64,000 bases of DNA from Paenibacillus dendritiformis (GTDB lineage: Bacteria; Bacillota; Bacilli; Paenibacillales; Paenibacillaceae), in the NCBI RefSeq assembly GCF_945605565.1, contig NZ_OX216966.1, forward strand, positions 2,596,001 through 2,660,000. Direction: 5' to 3'. The notes beneath the pieces were generated by a model. It was not told where the DNA came from, made no database searches, and saw only the letters and a list, made by a program, of their open reading frames with translations. The stretch's first letter is position 1. Each line of letters begins with the position of its first letter. Shown piece by piece: positions 24,699-34,767 of this stretch. The position numbers and the translations under genes are program-made.

Positions 24699-25139
24699 AT
24701 GAAGATAAGCAGCCGGTTTAGTGTGGCCGTTCATATATTGTCCTTGCTGACGTTGGAGCCGCAAGCTCATCACACCTCTGAATGGCTGGCCGGTAGCGTG
24801 AACACGAATCCGGTAGTTATTCGCAGGGTGACCTCCCAGCTGAAGAAGGCCGGTCTCGTGGCGGTCCGCACCGGTACGGGAGGGGCTTCCTTGGTGCATC
24901 CGGCGAGCGAGATTACGCTCCTCGATGTGTACCGTGCCGTTGAAGCGGTAGAGGAAGGGGAATTGTTCGGCATGCATGAGCATCCGAATCCGCAGTGTCC
25001 GGTCGGCGCCAATATCGAAGCGGTGCTGCAGCTCATCACGGCCCAGGCGCAGTCCGCGATGGAGCGCGTGCTGGAAGAGATTACACTGGAGCAGGTCGCC
25101 CTGAATCTGAAAATGCACATCAATGCGGAAGAAAAATAA
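24699..25139 (+). CDS. Rrf2 family transcriptional regulator (YwnA-like)
   Basis: Encodes 146 residues from the ATG at 24699. The N-terminal wHTH MKISSRFSVAVHILSLLTLE...NPVVIRRVTSQLKKAGLV is typical of Rrf2 proteins. The only cysteine is in NPQCPVGANIE, so a three-Cys iron-sulfur cluster like that of IscR or NsrR is excluded; this resembles the cluster-free YwnA/HypR branch, where a reactive Cys senses disulfide stress. It has its own consensus promoter with a dyad over the -10. No obvious target gene adjoins it. Confidence 0.88.
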   Translation: MKISSRFSVAVHILSLLTLEPQAHHTSEWLAGSVNTNPVVIRRVTSQLKKAGLVAVRTGTGGASLVHPASEITLLDVYRAVEAVEEGELFGMHEHPNPQCPVGANIEAVLQLITAQAQSAMERVLEEITLEQVALNLKMHINAEEK

Positions 25140-25164
25140 AGCGGGAGCCATGGATTGGCAGCGG

Positions 25165-25208
25165 ACATGCATGGGGGCATCGGATGGCCTCATGCATGTT
25201 TTTTTTGG
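25165..25208 (+). terminator. terminator of the Rrf2 gene
   Basis: ACATGCATG / CATGCATGT around a loop holding GGGCATCGGATGGCC, then T8. Confidence 0.9.
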
Positions 25209-25419
25209 TTTATTTTGCAATGGTAAATTATAGGTCTAAATACCCATTTGTTTGTATCGTAAGCAGAATGATATAAATTTTTTGTCGAATCATCACGATA
25301 TATATTTATGGATTTTCACGAGGCAGAAATACGGAATTATCAAAATGGTTCTAAACCGCCGGTTCGAAATGGATGAAGACGCCCGTATTTTTCCTGCTTA
25401 CATCTAAGGGGTGAACGAA

Positions 25420-27165
25420 ATGAGAAACAAAAGTTTAGTGTTTAAATCGGTGTTGGTGCTGTCCGTGCTGATTACGGTCATGTCGGTTGTGTTTACCAGC
25501 TTTTCTTATATGTCCGAACGAGGCATCTATTACGATGAGCTGTTAAATGTACATACTTCGCTTGATCAGCAAATTACCTTGGAAATCGAAGGCATTGCCA
25601 AGGCACAGGAAAAAATGAAAACGATGAGCTATGACCAGTATATGGAAGATCAAGAAATGGACTGGATCCAGACGAATTTGGAAGGGATGACGCGCGAGGG
25701 CTACATTTCCAACAGCTACCTGATTAAGCCAGAGCTGATCGAGAAAGACGGGAAAGTGTTTATGTCGGTCATTCAGGCTAACAATAATATGATTGAGCAT
25801 GACAACAAGCCGCTTAGCGACGTGGAGATGACGGAAGAGTTCCGTCAGGCTTACTATGACATGAAACAGGATGGTATCGGTATCTCCGCGGTCTATGCCG
25901 ATTCCATGGGCGAGTGGATTACAATACTATCTCCGATTCAAGACAAACAAAATAAAACGATTGCGCTCTTGGGCATCGATTTTAATTATTCGAAAATAAG
26001 CAACGATCTGAATCAGATGATGTGGAGAAATATCGCCGTCGGCGCCGTGACCGGCATTGCTTTTATCCTTCTTATTATGTGGCTCATCCGCAAGACAATC
26101 CGTCCGTTGAATGAGCTGGCGCAGCTGGCCAAGCGCGCGGCCAAGGGGGATTTGACGGTCCAGATTCCGGTCAATTCGCGGGATGAGATCGGCGCGCTGT
26201 CATCGAGCTTCAATGAAATGATAACCGATATCCGCGAGCTGATCGGAAGCATGAAGGAGACGACGAGCCACGTCACAGAGGCTTCGAACCATTTGACCGT
26301 CATCTCGCAGCAGACGGCGCAATCGACGCACGAGATCTCGAGCGCCATTCAAGAGGTAGCTTCCGGTTCGGAGACGCAGCTGACGGGAACGGAAGAAAGC
26401 AAGATCGCGATGGGCGAGATGGCCGTCGGCATCCAGCGGATTGCGGAATCCGCATCGAATGTGTCCGAGTACAGCGTAGCGGCCGCTCAAGCCGCGAAGC
26501 AAGGGAATGAGGTCGTTCAGCAGACGATCACGCAGATGAACAGCATTCACTCCTCCGTGAACGAATCGGTCACGATGGTGCGGAAGCTGGCCCAGCAATC
26601 GAATGAGATCGAGCAAATCGTATCGGTCATCGGCAGCATTGCCACCCAGACGAACCTGCTGGCATTGAACGCCTCCATCGAAGCAGCCCGCGCCGGCGAG
26701 CATGGCCGGGGCTTCGGGGTCGTCGCGAAGGAAGTGCGTTCGCTTGCCGAGCAAGCGAAGGTATCGACGGAGCAGATCGCGGAGCTGCTGCAATCCGTCG
26801 TAGCCAGCACAAGACATATGGCCGGCGCGATGGAGTCGACGGCAGAGGAAGTGCAGGAAGGGACGCAGATCGTACAGGTGGCCGGAGAGACTTTCCAGAA
26901 GGTATGGAATTCCATCCAGGAGGTATCCGATCAGATTCAAGAGGTGTCCGCGGCTTCGGAAGAAATGTCTGCCGGCAGCGAGCAGGTTGCGGCTGTGCTT
27001 GATAACTTGGCCGATATCGCCAAGAACGCCTCCGAGAGCTCGCAGAGCGTGGCAGCCTCCTCCGAGGAGCAGCTGGCCATTGTTGAGGAGATTGCCGATT
27101 CCGCATCGGTGATGAGCGGCAAAATGAAAGAGCTGGATCAGGAAATGAAGAAATTTATCATCTAA
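25420..27165 (+). CDS. methyl-accepting chemotaxis protein
   Basis: Encodes 581 residues; the ATG at 25420 has TAAGGGG about eight bases upstream. Layout: membrane helix (~8-30), extracellular Cache-like sensor (~31-205), second helix (~210-228), HAMP (~230-282, [20 protein letters not shown]), and a cytoplasmic signalling coiled coil. The hairpin tip [20 protein letters not shown]...[12 protein letters not shown] couples to CheA/CheW. The many Glu/Gln pairs in the C-terminal helices are the usual methylation sites. Ligand unknown. Monocistronic with a strong terminator. Confidence 0.95.
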   Translation: MRNKSLVFKSVLVLSVLITVMSVVFTSFSYMSERGIYYDELLNVHTSLDQQITLEIEGIAKAQEKMKTMSYDQYMEDQEMDWIQTNLEGMTREGYISNSYLIKPELIEKDGKVFMSVIQANNNMIEHDNKPLSDVEMTEEFRQAYYDMKQDGIGISAVYADSMGEWITILSPIQDKQNKTIALLGIDFNYSKISNDLNQMMWRNIAVGAVTGIAFILLIMWLIRKTIRPLNELAQLAKRAAKGDLTVQIPVNSRDEIGALSSSFNEMITDIRELIGSMKETTSHVTEASNHLTVISQQTAQSTHEISSAIQEVASGSETQLTGTEESKIAMGEMAVGIQRIAESASNVSEYSVAAAQAAKQGNEVVQQTITQMNSIHSSVNESVTMVRKLAQQSNEIEQIVSVIGSIATQTNLLALNASIEAARAGEHGRGFGVVAKEVRSLAEQAKVSTEQIAELLQSVVASTRHMAGAMESTAEEVQEGTQIVQVAGETFQKVWNSIQEVSDQIQEVSAASEEMSAGSEQVAAVLDNLADIAKNASESSQSVAASSEEQLAIVEEIADSASVMSGKMKELDQEMKKFII

Positions 27166-27196
27166 TTCACAATTCGAATCAAGAAGCAAAAAACAT

Positions 27197-27245
27197 AAAC
27201 CTCCGCAAAAGAAGAAATGTACCTTGCGGAGGTTTGTGTTGTATT
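27197..27245 (+). terminator. terminator of the chemoreceptor gene
   Basis: AAACCTCCGCAA / TTGCGGAGGTTT, twelve-base perfect arms, then TGTGTTGT. Confidence 0.85.
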
Positions 27246-27367
27246 GGCGAATTAGGATCACAGCCGCTTGCCAAGAACGGCGCCTCGTGACATGCTCATA
27301 CTAGCGCATCGCGCGCCATCCTTGGCGCAGGATGCGAATCCGACAGGCTGCATAAGGAGGACGAACG

Positions 27368-28156
27368 ATGAATCGGATGTTGCTATGGCCGCAAGGCGCG
27401 CCATTATCTATGGGGGACCCGGTGGAAGCGGGACCGGCGCTATACCTCTTTCCGGCGGGCGGCACGGAGCCTGCCGGGGCCGTTATTATCTGCCCCGGCG
27501 GAGGATACGGCTTCAAGGCGGAGCATGAGGGGGCCCCGGTCGCGGAATGGCTGAACTCGCTGGGGATACACGCCTTCGTGCTCGACTACCGGGTGCACCC
27601 CTACCGCCATCCGGCGCCGCTGCTCGACGCCCAGCGCGCCATTCGACTTGTACGCAGCCAAGCCCGGGCGTGGAACGTCCGGCCGGACCGTGTCGGCATC
27701 CTCGGCTTCTCGGCAGGGGGGCATCTTGCCTCTACGGCGGGAACCCGGTATGACCTCGGAGTGCCGCATGCCGCTGACCCCATCGACCGGGAGAGCTGCC
27801 GTCCCGATGCGATGGTGCTCTGCTATCCGGTCATCACGATGGGAGAGACCGGACACCCCGGCTCCCGGGAGAATCTGCTCGGCCCCGATGCGGATCCGCA
27901 GCTGATCGAGGCGCTGTCCAACGAGCGTCATGTGACGGAGGATACGCCGCCGGCCTTCTTGTGGCATACGGCCGAGGATGATGTGAAGGTGGAGAACAGC
28001 CTCCAGTTCGCCTTGTCGCTCAGCCGGAAGGCGATCCCCTTTGATCTGCATGTCTACGATAAGGGGCCGCATGGATTAGGCTTGGCTTTGTCCGACCCGT
28101 ACGTCGGCGGGTGGACAGCCCAATGCGGCAAATGGCTGAAGAAGCTCGGCTTCTAA
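27368..28156 (+). CDS. alpha/beta hydrolase (acetyl-xylan esterase / BD-FAE-like)
   Basis: Encodes 262 residues; the ATG follows AAGGAGGACGA. The oxyanion segment IICPGGGYGFKAEHEG, nucleophile elbow GFSAGGH, acid region WHTAEDDVKVENS and histidine GPHGLGL are in the right order for an esterase of the acetyl-xylan esterase type, and the length is typical. No signal peptide, so cytoplasmic. It probably deacetylates imported oligosaccharides or similar esters; the substrate is inferred from the family only. Confidence 0.88.
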   Translation: MNRMLLWPQGAPLSMGDPVEAGPALYLFPAGGTEPAGAVIICPGGGYGFKAEHEGAPVAEWLNSLGIHAFVLDYRVHPYRHPAPLLDAQRAIRLVRSQARAWNVRPDRVGILGFSAGGHLASTAGTRYDLGVPHAADPIDRESCRPDAMVLCYPVITMGETGHPGSRENLLGPDADPQLIEALSNERHVTEDTPPAFLWHTAEDDVKVENSLQFALSLSRKAIPFDLHVYDKGPHGLGLALSDPYVGGWTAQCGKWLKKLGF

Positions 28157-28441
28157 CCGGCAGAGAAGCGAGGCAAGGAAGTGGAAGGGAGCGGCAGGAA
28201 GAGGCAGGAAGACCTCAAGCGCGGCGCGGACGAGCTGGCTGGAGGCACGGATTGGACAGGGGATGGAGCGGCCGCTTTTTCCGTGCTGCTATGACAAGTT
28301 GCGATGTATGCGACAAAACGATGGACAAGGGAGCCGGTAAAGGGTATAAAGAGAAAAAGAAACAATGCAAGCAGATCGGACTTACGTTGACAACATGGGA
28401 TGACCCGCCTGTCCGTTACCTACAGAAGGAGGCACGCCGTC

Positions 28442-30295
28442 TTGCAGAATCGCTCCTGTCCCGTTTCCCACGCCAGCGGGCCCTGGCTTGATCCACCTTG
28501 GAAGGATTCAGATGACGCCCATTTACAAATAAATGAGAAAATAACCGCGCAAATGAGCATGATCGAATTGAGCGAGAAGGATCTGGAGATTGTGCGATCG
28601 ATTCGCCCGCTCGTGCTGGAGCATATCGACGAGATCGTGGATTCCTTCTATGATTCGGTGCTGCGCGTAGATATATTGAAAAAGCTGATCCTGGAACATA
28701 GCCAAATCGAAAAGCTTCGCAAAACGCTGAAGAAGCATTTGATCGAAATGTTCAGCGGCCGGATCGACCCGGAATTTATCGAGAAGCGGATGCGGATCGC
28801 GATCGTCCATGAACGAATCGGCTTGAAAACCCGCTGGTACATGGGCGCGTTCCAAAATCTGCAAAATGCGTTCATCCATATGCTGAACCTTCATATGCCC
28901 GACAAGGAGCGGATGCTGACCGTCTGCTTGTCGATAACGAAGCTGTTGAACCTGGAGCAGCAGCTCGTGCTGGAAGCCTATGAGAAGCGGTCCAATGAGA
29001 AAATTCAGCATCAGGCGTTCCATGATGAGCTGACCGGGCTGCCGAACCGCCGCATGCTGCAGAAGCGGCTGCAGGAGCGGATCGAGCCCGGAGCGGAGGC
29101 GCAGGGCCGGTTCGCTGTCATGGTGCTGGATATCGACCGGTTCAAAATGATCAATGATTCGCTCGGGCACGCCTATGGCGATCAATTTTTGAAGATGGTC
29201 AGCTCCCGGCTGCTGGAGGCGGCCGGCGAGGCTAGCAGCTTCATCGCCCGAATGGGCGGAGATGAATTCGCTGTGCTGAGTCCGGCGGATGCGGAGCATG
29301 ATCCCGCCGATTTGGCCATGCGTATCATCGAGCAGATCCGGCTGCCGTACCAGTTGAACCGCACGGAATTTTTTGTGACGACGAGCATCGGCATCGCCAT
29401 CTATCCGGAGCATGGCGTGACCGCTTCCGAATTGCTGCGCAATGCGGATAAGGCGATGTATGAAGTGAAGAAGGACGGCAAGAACGACTACCAGTTCTAT
29501 TCCGCGGCATTCGACGCCCATCTGCAGGAGAAGATCGAGCTGGAGAATGATCTGCGCAAAGCGGTGGCTCGCCAAGAGCTGGTCGTTCACTACCAGCCGC
29601 AATATACACTCAAGGAGAATCAATTGATTGGCGTCGAAGCGCTGATGCGCTGGAACCATCCGCGCAAGGGCCTTCTCGATCCGTCCGTCTTCATTCCGAT
29701 CGCGGAAGAGACGGGAATGATATACGAGATGGGCGCCTGGATTTTGCGGGAGGCCTGCCGCCAGATGCAGGCATGGCATGATGCCGGCGGGCCTCAAATC
29801 CGCGTGTCGGTCAATCTGTCGACCCAGCAATTCCATCAATCCAATCTATGCGAGACGATTCGCGGCATTTTGGAAGAGACCGGTCTCCCGGCGGAATATT
29901 TGGAGCTGGAGATTACGGAAAGCATGATGATGGACGTCACCCGCTCGACGCAAATTTTGCAGGAGCTGACGGCTCTCGGCGTATATATCAGCATGGACGA
30001 TTTCGGCACCGGGTACAGCTCTCTCAGCTATTTGAAGCTGTTTCCGATTCGCAAGCTGAAGATTGACCGTTCGTTCATGAAGGATGTGATGAGCAATCCG
30101 AATGACAAGGCGATCGTGGCGACGATTATCTCGATGGCCCATCATTTGAACATGCGCGTGATCGCCGAAGGCGTCGAGACAGAGGACCAGCTCCAATATT
30201 TAAGCGAGAACGGCTGCGATGACATTCAGGGCTTCTTTTTCAGCCCGCCGGTGACCGCCGAGCAATTGCAGAGTACCATTCTGAGTGGAAAATAG
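28442..30295 (+). CDS. globin-coupled GGDEF-EAL protein (c-di-GMP turnover)
   Basis: Encodes 617 residues. A TTG at 28442 is preferred because AGAAGGAGG ends nine bases before it; an upstream ATG at 28400 has no such site and would place the ribosome-binding site inside the gene. Residues ~40-185 are a protoglobin/HemAT-like sensor with the expected haem-ligand His123 in IAIVHERIGLKTRWYMGAFQ. A GGDEF domain follows with intact GGDEF at 272-276 and no RxxD inhibitory site just before it, then an EAL domain with EAL at 399-401 and DDFGTGYSSL. Oxygen- or redox-responsive synthesis and/or hydrolysis of cyclic di-GMP is likely. No c-di-GMP riboswitch is seen upstream. Confidence 0.92.
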   Translation: MQNRSCPVSHASGPWLDPPWKDSDDAHLQINEKITAQMSMIELSEKDLEIVRSIRPLVLEHIDEIVDSFYDSVLRVDILKKLILEHSQIEKLRKTLKKHLIEMFSGRIDPEFIEKRMRIAIVHERIGLKTRWYMGAFQNLQNAFIHMLNLHMPDKERMLTVCLSITKLLNLEQQLVLEAYEKRSNEKIQHQAFHDELTGLPNRRMLQKRLQERIEPGAEAQGRFAVMVLDIDRFKMINDSLGHAYGDQFLKMVSSRLLEAAGEASSFIARMGGDEFAVLSPADAEHDPADLAMRIIEQIRLPYQLNRTEFFVTTSIGIAIYPEHGVTASELLRNADKAMYEVKKDGKNDYQFYSAAFDAHLQEKIELENDLRKAVARQELVVHYQPQYTLKENQLIGVEALMRWNHPRKGLLDPSVFIPIAEETGMIYEMGAWILREACRQMQAWHDAGGPQIRVSVNLSTQQFHQSNLCETIRGILEETGLPAEYLELEITESMMMDVTRSTQILQELTALGVYISMDDFGTGYSSLSYLKLFPIRKLKIDRSFMKDVMSNPNDKAIVATIISMAHHLNMRVIAEGVETEDQLQYLSENGCDDIQGFFFSPPVTAEQLQSTILSGK

Positions 30296-30391
30296 ACCTG
30301 GGGGAACGCGCCTCCCCGCATTAAAGAGGCTGTGCATCCGGACCTTGCTGCCGGTGCACAGCCTTGCTTATTCGTCGGACTGCTCCGATCT

Positions 30392-33303
30392 CTACCAGTT
30401 CGAGCCGCCGGAGGAATTATTGTTCTTGCTCCAGCTGGAACCGCCGGAGGAGGAACTGCCGCTTCCCCAGCTGGATCCGCCCGACGAATTCGGCGTCCTG
30501 CGCTCCTGGGCCCGCTTGGCTTCCTCTCTGCGGCGCTCCTCCGCCCGTCTTGCTTCTTCTCTGCGGCGTGCTTCTGCCCGCCTCGCTTCTTCCGCTCGCC
30601 GCTCCTCCCGCACCACATCGTTATACGCCGATTCCATGGCCGCAATAATCCCGGTCATGGCGGCTGTGGTGCGCGCAGCTTCGTCATAGGCCCCGCGCCG
30701 CATCAGATCGCTGGCCTCGCGATGGATCGTGGCGAAGCGGGAATCGAATGGCGAGACGTTGATTTTGCTTCTCGCCCGGGAATACGCGCGCCGGTATTGG
30801 CTGGCCGCCCGATCGATCTCCCGTTCCGCATTGCGCTTCTGTACGGCCGCCCGTTCGATGACGCCCAAGTATTGATTGGCTTCGTCAACGAATTCCCCGC
30901 TCACCTCGTTCATCAGCTCGACATCATAGGGCGGATCGGCGACGAGGTTGCGCAGCCCGGACTGCAGCCGCTCCAGACGATGCTCCTGCTCCCCCCACAG
31001 CTGGGCGAGATGGTGGCGGGCGAGGATGCGCTGGGCTTTGGCGAAGGCGGATTCGCCCGCCGCCTGCTTCCGCAGCGCCTCCTTGTGCGCGCTGTCCAGC
31101 TCTCTTACCTGGCGCTCATACCGCTCGATGGCATGATCCAGACCGGCCAGCTCGAGAAGCATCCGATCCAGCTCTTCCCGCGCCAAGTCGTATTCCTGCA
31201 CATCGATGCCGGACCAATACTCGGCCTGGCCCAGCGCCGGCGCGATATCGGACAGGTACTGGTATTTCTCGCGATACAGATGCCATAGCTGCTCCCAATG
31301 CTTCGTCCGGTAGGTAGACTGGACGCGCACGGTCACCTCGGACAGCTCCTGATCCCGGCGGCGGTATCCGTCCAGTCTCGACTTGATCTGGGCGATGTCC
31401 TTGGCATTCTTGACCTGCAAATCCGCCTGCCGCTGCGTCATGTTCACCGCGTCGGCCAGCAGTTGCCTCATCAGCTCAACGCGCTGGATCGCCGCCGGGA
31501 TATCCCCATGCCGCAGCAGTTCCTGCATCTGCTCGTTGACCTGCCCCGTCTGCTCGATATTGCCGTACGGATCGATGCGCACGAGCTTCAGACGGAATTC
31601 CTGCGCGATGGTTTGAACGCGCTCCCGGCTCTCCGCCATCTGCTGCGGAGTTCGGCGCCCAGCGGGTCGAAAATCTCCAGCTGCTTGCTCTCCGCCAGCT
31701 CGGCCTTGACCGCGTGGTGGCGCCGCTGCAGTTCATCGAGCGGCCAGTTACGCGCCTGAATGTCCGCCGCGATGTCGCGGTCGGCGGCCTGGAGCCGTTC
31801 CTCCGCATCCGCAATGGTCTGCTTCAACGTCCGGTCAAGCTCTTCGATATGGCCGATCGCGGCGACATGCCGTTCCGCATCCGCCGTGCGCTCCTTCAGC
31901 TCGGCGGCCGCGGCTGCAACCTGCTTCCGCAGGGCGGGCATGAGCCATTGCCGCTTCGGAATGGCCTCGAGCTCCTGCTGTCTGTTGTTCAGCCAGATGA
32001 GAATGTCCGCCAATTCCCGATCCGCCGTCCTGGCCGCATGCTGCGTCTCGCCCTGGGACAGATCGAGATAGGTCTTGTTCTTCTCCAGCGCCTGGTTCAC
32101 CCGCACCATCAACCCGGGCTGGCGCCGCCGGAGCCGCCGCAGCCGGAACCACAGCTCCCCGCGCTCGCCGGCGACGGCGAGTACGAGCAGCCCGCCGGCC
32201 GACAGCAGCACAAGCTGCCAGTCGATCGCGAGCGGCATCGCGGAAGTTTTCCCCCTCCTGGCGGGGTCCGGTTCCTGCTGCGGCCTATCTTGCTTCGCCG
32301 CGTGCGGCTCCGTCTTGGCGGCGGCGGGCGCCAGCGGCTTCAAGGCATGCGTCGCCTTCATCAACGCGATGGACGCCGCGGCGAAATCGCCTTCCTTCGC
32401 CTTCGGGATGAAGTGAGTGTCCAGCCATGCCTTCAGGCTTCCCGGGACGTCGCCGTGGATGCCGGTCTCGGCATCGATTTTGTCCTGGAGGGCGGGGTTG
32501 TTGAAATTCATCTCGACCCGCCGCTCCTTCTTCGAGAGGAGAAGCAGAATATCATCGGCCCCTAATCCGAGTTCCTGGTAGAGCTTGTTCTCGTACTCTT
32601 CCGGCGCCGCTCCCTTGAAGCTGTCGACGGTCACCAGGCGGAATGTGTACAGCTTCCCCTGCGCCCCCTTCTTCACGGCGGGCAGTGCCTCCTTCGAGAT
32701 CATGCGCGCCTTGTCCTGGACAAGGGCGGGCTTCGCGGCGTTGCCTCCTGCCTGAGTGGCTCCACCCGGCTTTGCTCCCGGCTTCGCGTCCGGCTTGCTG
32801 CCGGCGGTTGTCTGCGGCTTCAAGGCATGCGTCGCCTTCATTACCGAGACCGAAGCCGCCGCGAAATCGCCCTCCTTCGCCTTCGGAATGAAATGCGTAT
32901 CCAGCCACGACGTCAGACTGCCCGCCGCGTCGCCGCGAATGCCGACCTTGGCGTCGATTGCGGCCTGGAGGGAAGGATTGTTGAAGTTCATCTCGATCCG
33001 CCGCTCCTGCTTGGAGATGAGGAGGAGGATATCATCTGTTCCCAGTTCCCATTGATCGTACACGTCGTTGGCGTAGTCGGCAGGCGCCGTTCCATTCAAG
33101 CTGTCCACGGTCAGCAGGTAGAAGGTGTACAGCTTCCCTTTGGCCGCCTTCTCGATGGAGGCGATCGAGTTCTTCGACAGCATCTGCGCCGTATCCTGAA
33201 CCCGTCCATCCTTGGCCGGAATCCCCTCCGCCCTCGCCGTTCCCGGGGCGGCGGACATCATAATGACAAGCAAAAGCATAATTATGCGCAGCGCATATTG
33301 CAC
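30392..33303 (-). pseudogene. frameshifted secreted/membrane protein with tandem TPM domains
   Basis: A GTG start at 33303 (GGGAGGG before it) opens a signal peptide (LLLVIMMSAAPGTARA) and two tandem TPM-phosphatase-like domains (~34-165 and ~195-335) with the repeated phrases EMNFNNP and THFIPKAKEGDFAAAS. A membrane helix near 355-375 and long coiled coils follow. Near 31640 the frame is lost: GAELRSRWRR should continue as MAESRERVQTIAQEFRLKL, consistent with loss of one base. The downstream 415 codons stay open to a C-terminus rich in Ser/Gly/Trp (GSSW repeats). About 970 residues if repaired. It may be a true mutation or a sequencing error. Confidence 0.85.
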
Positions 33304-33499
33304 GTTGAACCCTCCCGTTGTATCGCACCGATAGTCTATTTCCAGTATAACGGAATTACGGCGGACTTGGGGAAAAGTTCCTGCATAGTTCGGTAGCGGG
33401 TCTGTGCGGTGAAAAACGCAATAAGTATCAAATGTGTCCCGTTGCCGCTTGATATGATGGATGGGAACGAGTCAGGATACGTAAAGGAGAGGGTAGTTG

Positions 33500-34603
33500 A
33501 TGCAAGAGAAAACGGGGTATTTTGCGCACTTGGAGGGCACAAGCCGGGAGGTGGGCCGGCAGCAGGGGCAATTCGCGGCGGAGCATCCGGCATGGATGCC
33601 GATGCTCGTCCTTCCGGAGCCGCTGCCGGAAGCGCGGCTGCGGGAGACGATGCGGCTGCTGGACGATTACTGCCCCGGCATCAATGATGAACTGCTCGGG
33701 GCGGCCGAGCAGTTGGGCGTCGAGCCGGGCCGGATGGTCTACTACGCGGGGACCGACATTCAGGCGGGCTGCAGCCACTGCGCCGTCCTGCCCGGGAAGA
33801 CGGCAGACGGGCGGACTTATGTGCTGCGCAATTATGATCTGTCCCCGGAGCTTGCCGACATGCGGCTCTGCGATACCGCGATTCACGGGCGGTACCGGCA
33901 TATCGGGTTCTCGACCGTCCTGTTCGGACGAACGGAAGGAATGAACGAGCACGGGCTGTGCGTCACCTTCTCGGCCTGCGGCCAGCCGGTCGGGAATATG
34001 GAGGGCATGCGGGCGGCGAAGGTGAGCGGCCTGCAGTTCTGGGCGGTCGTGCGCACGGTGCTGGAACGCTGCCGGACGGCCGCGGAGGCGGTCGCCGCCA
34101 TACGCGAGATGCCAATCGCCTCGAACATGAATCTGATTATCGCGGACGCGTCCGGACATGCCGCGCTCCTGGAGACGTTCGACGGCGAGATTGCGGTCAA
34201 GGAGGCGGACGGAACGGCAGAGTCTTATGTTACGGCGACGAACCATCCGCTGTTCCCGGAAGTCGCCCGGCTGGAGCCGCGCCGGCTGCATCACTCCGTC
34301 GTGCGCCACGAGCTGTTGAATGAGGCGCTCGGAGGAAGCGCGCCGGTCGGCAAAGACGAATTGCGCGGGCTGGTCCAGCAGGAATATCCGCATGGCTTGA
34401 CCGTGCACAATTACCGGCAATGGTTCGGGACGCTCTACTCGATGCTGTTCGATCTGAACGAACGCACGCTGGATGTCTGCTTCGGCTCGCCGCTCCAGAA
34501 TCCATGGTACACTGTCCGTATCGGAGAACCGTTCCCGCAGGAGCAGGTGAAGGTGCGAATGCAGCATCGCGATCCCGAGCCCGGCTTCTGGCAGCTGGTC
34601 TGA
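33500..34603 (+). CDS. C45 family Ntn-hydrolase (acyl-CoA:6-APA acyltransferase-like)
   Basis: Encodes 367 residues; the ATG at 33500 follows AAAGGAGAGGG. The nucleophile region is AGTDIQAGCSHCAVLPGKTA, with Cys91 the likely catalytic residue (Cys94 is a second candidate), followed by the RNYDL motif of the family. An Ntn-hydrolase of this kind becomes active by cleavage before the cysteine and hydrolyses or transfers acyl amides. No signal peptide. It is followed by an AraC-GyrI gene, which may or may not be related. Substrate unknown. Confidence 0.87.
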   Translation: MQEKTGYFAHLEGTSREVGRQQGQFAAEHPAWMPMLVLPEPLPEARLRETMRLLDDYCPGINDELLGAAEQLGVEPGRMVYYAGTDIQAGCSHCAVLPGKTADGRTYVLRNYDLSPELADMRLCDTAIHGRYRHIGFSTVLFGRTEGMNEHGLCVTFSACGQPVGNMEGMRAAKVSGLQFWAVVRTVLERCRTAAEAVAAIREMPIASNMNLIIADASGHAALLETFDGEIAVKEADGTAESYVTATNHPLFPEVARLEPRRLHHSVVRHELLNEALGGSAPVGKDELRGLVQQEYPHGLTVHNYRQWFGTLYSMLFDLNERTLDVCFGSPLQNPWYTVRIGEPFPQEQVKVRMQHRDPEPGFWQLV

Positions 34604-34767
34604 TGCGATGCAGATTCGGCAGCTTACGGCATCTTCGGCAGCCTTTGGCAGCGAGGGCGGGCTCGGCCCGGATGTCCGGCACGGCCTTTCCGGCGGGAGC
34701 GGCGTTGGATAAGATGCAGTTGGATAAGATACAAAGAGCCAATGAACGGCATGACGGGGGATAGGAA

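Noticed and set aside
26200..27261. 353-codon minus-strand frame opposite the chemoreceptor
   Set aside because: Leu/Arg/His-rich low-complexity product typical of antisense to coiled-coil codons.
28157..28441. c-di-GMP riboswitch upstream of the GGDEF-EAL gene
   Set aside because: I looked for the GEMM core motifs (GGGACGCAAAGCC-like) and found none.
28523..29839. 438-codon open frame on the minus strand
   Set aside because: It is the antisense shadow of the GGDEF-EAL gene; no ribosome-binding site and no recognisable domain.
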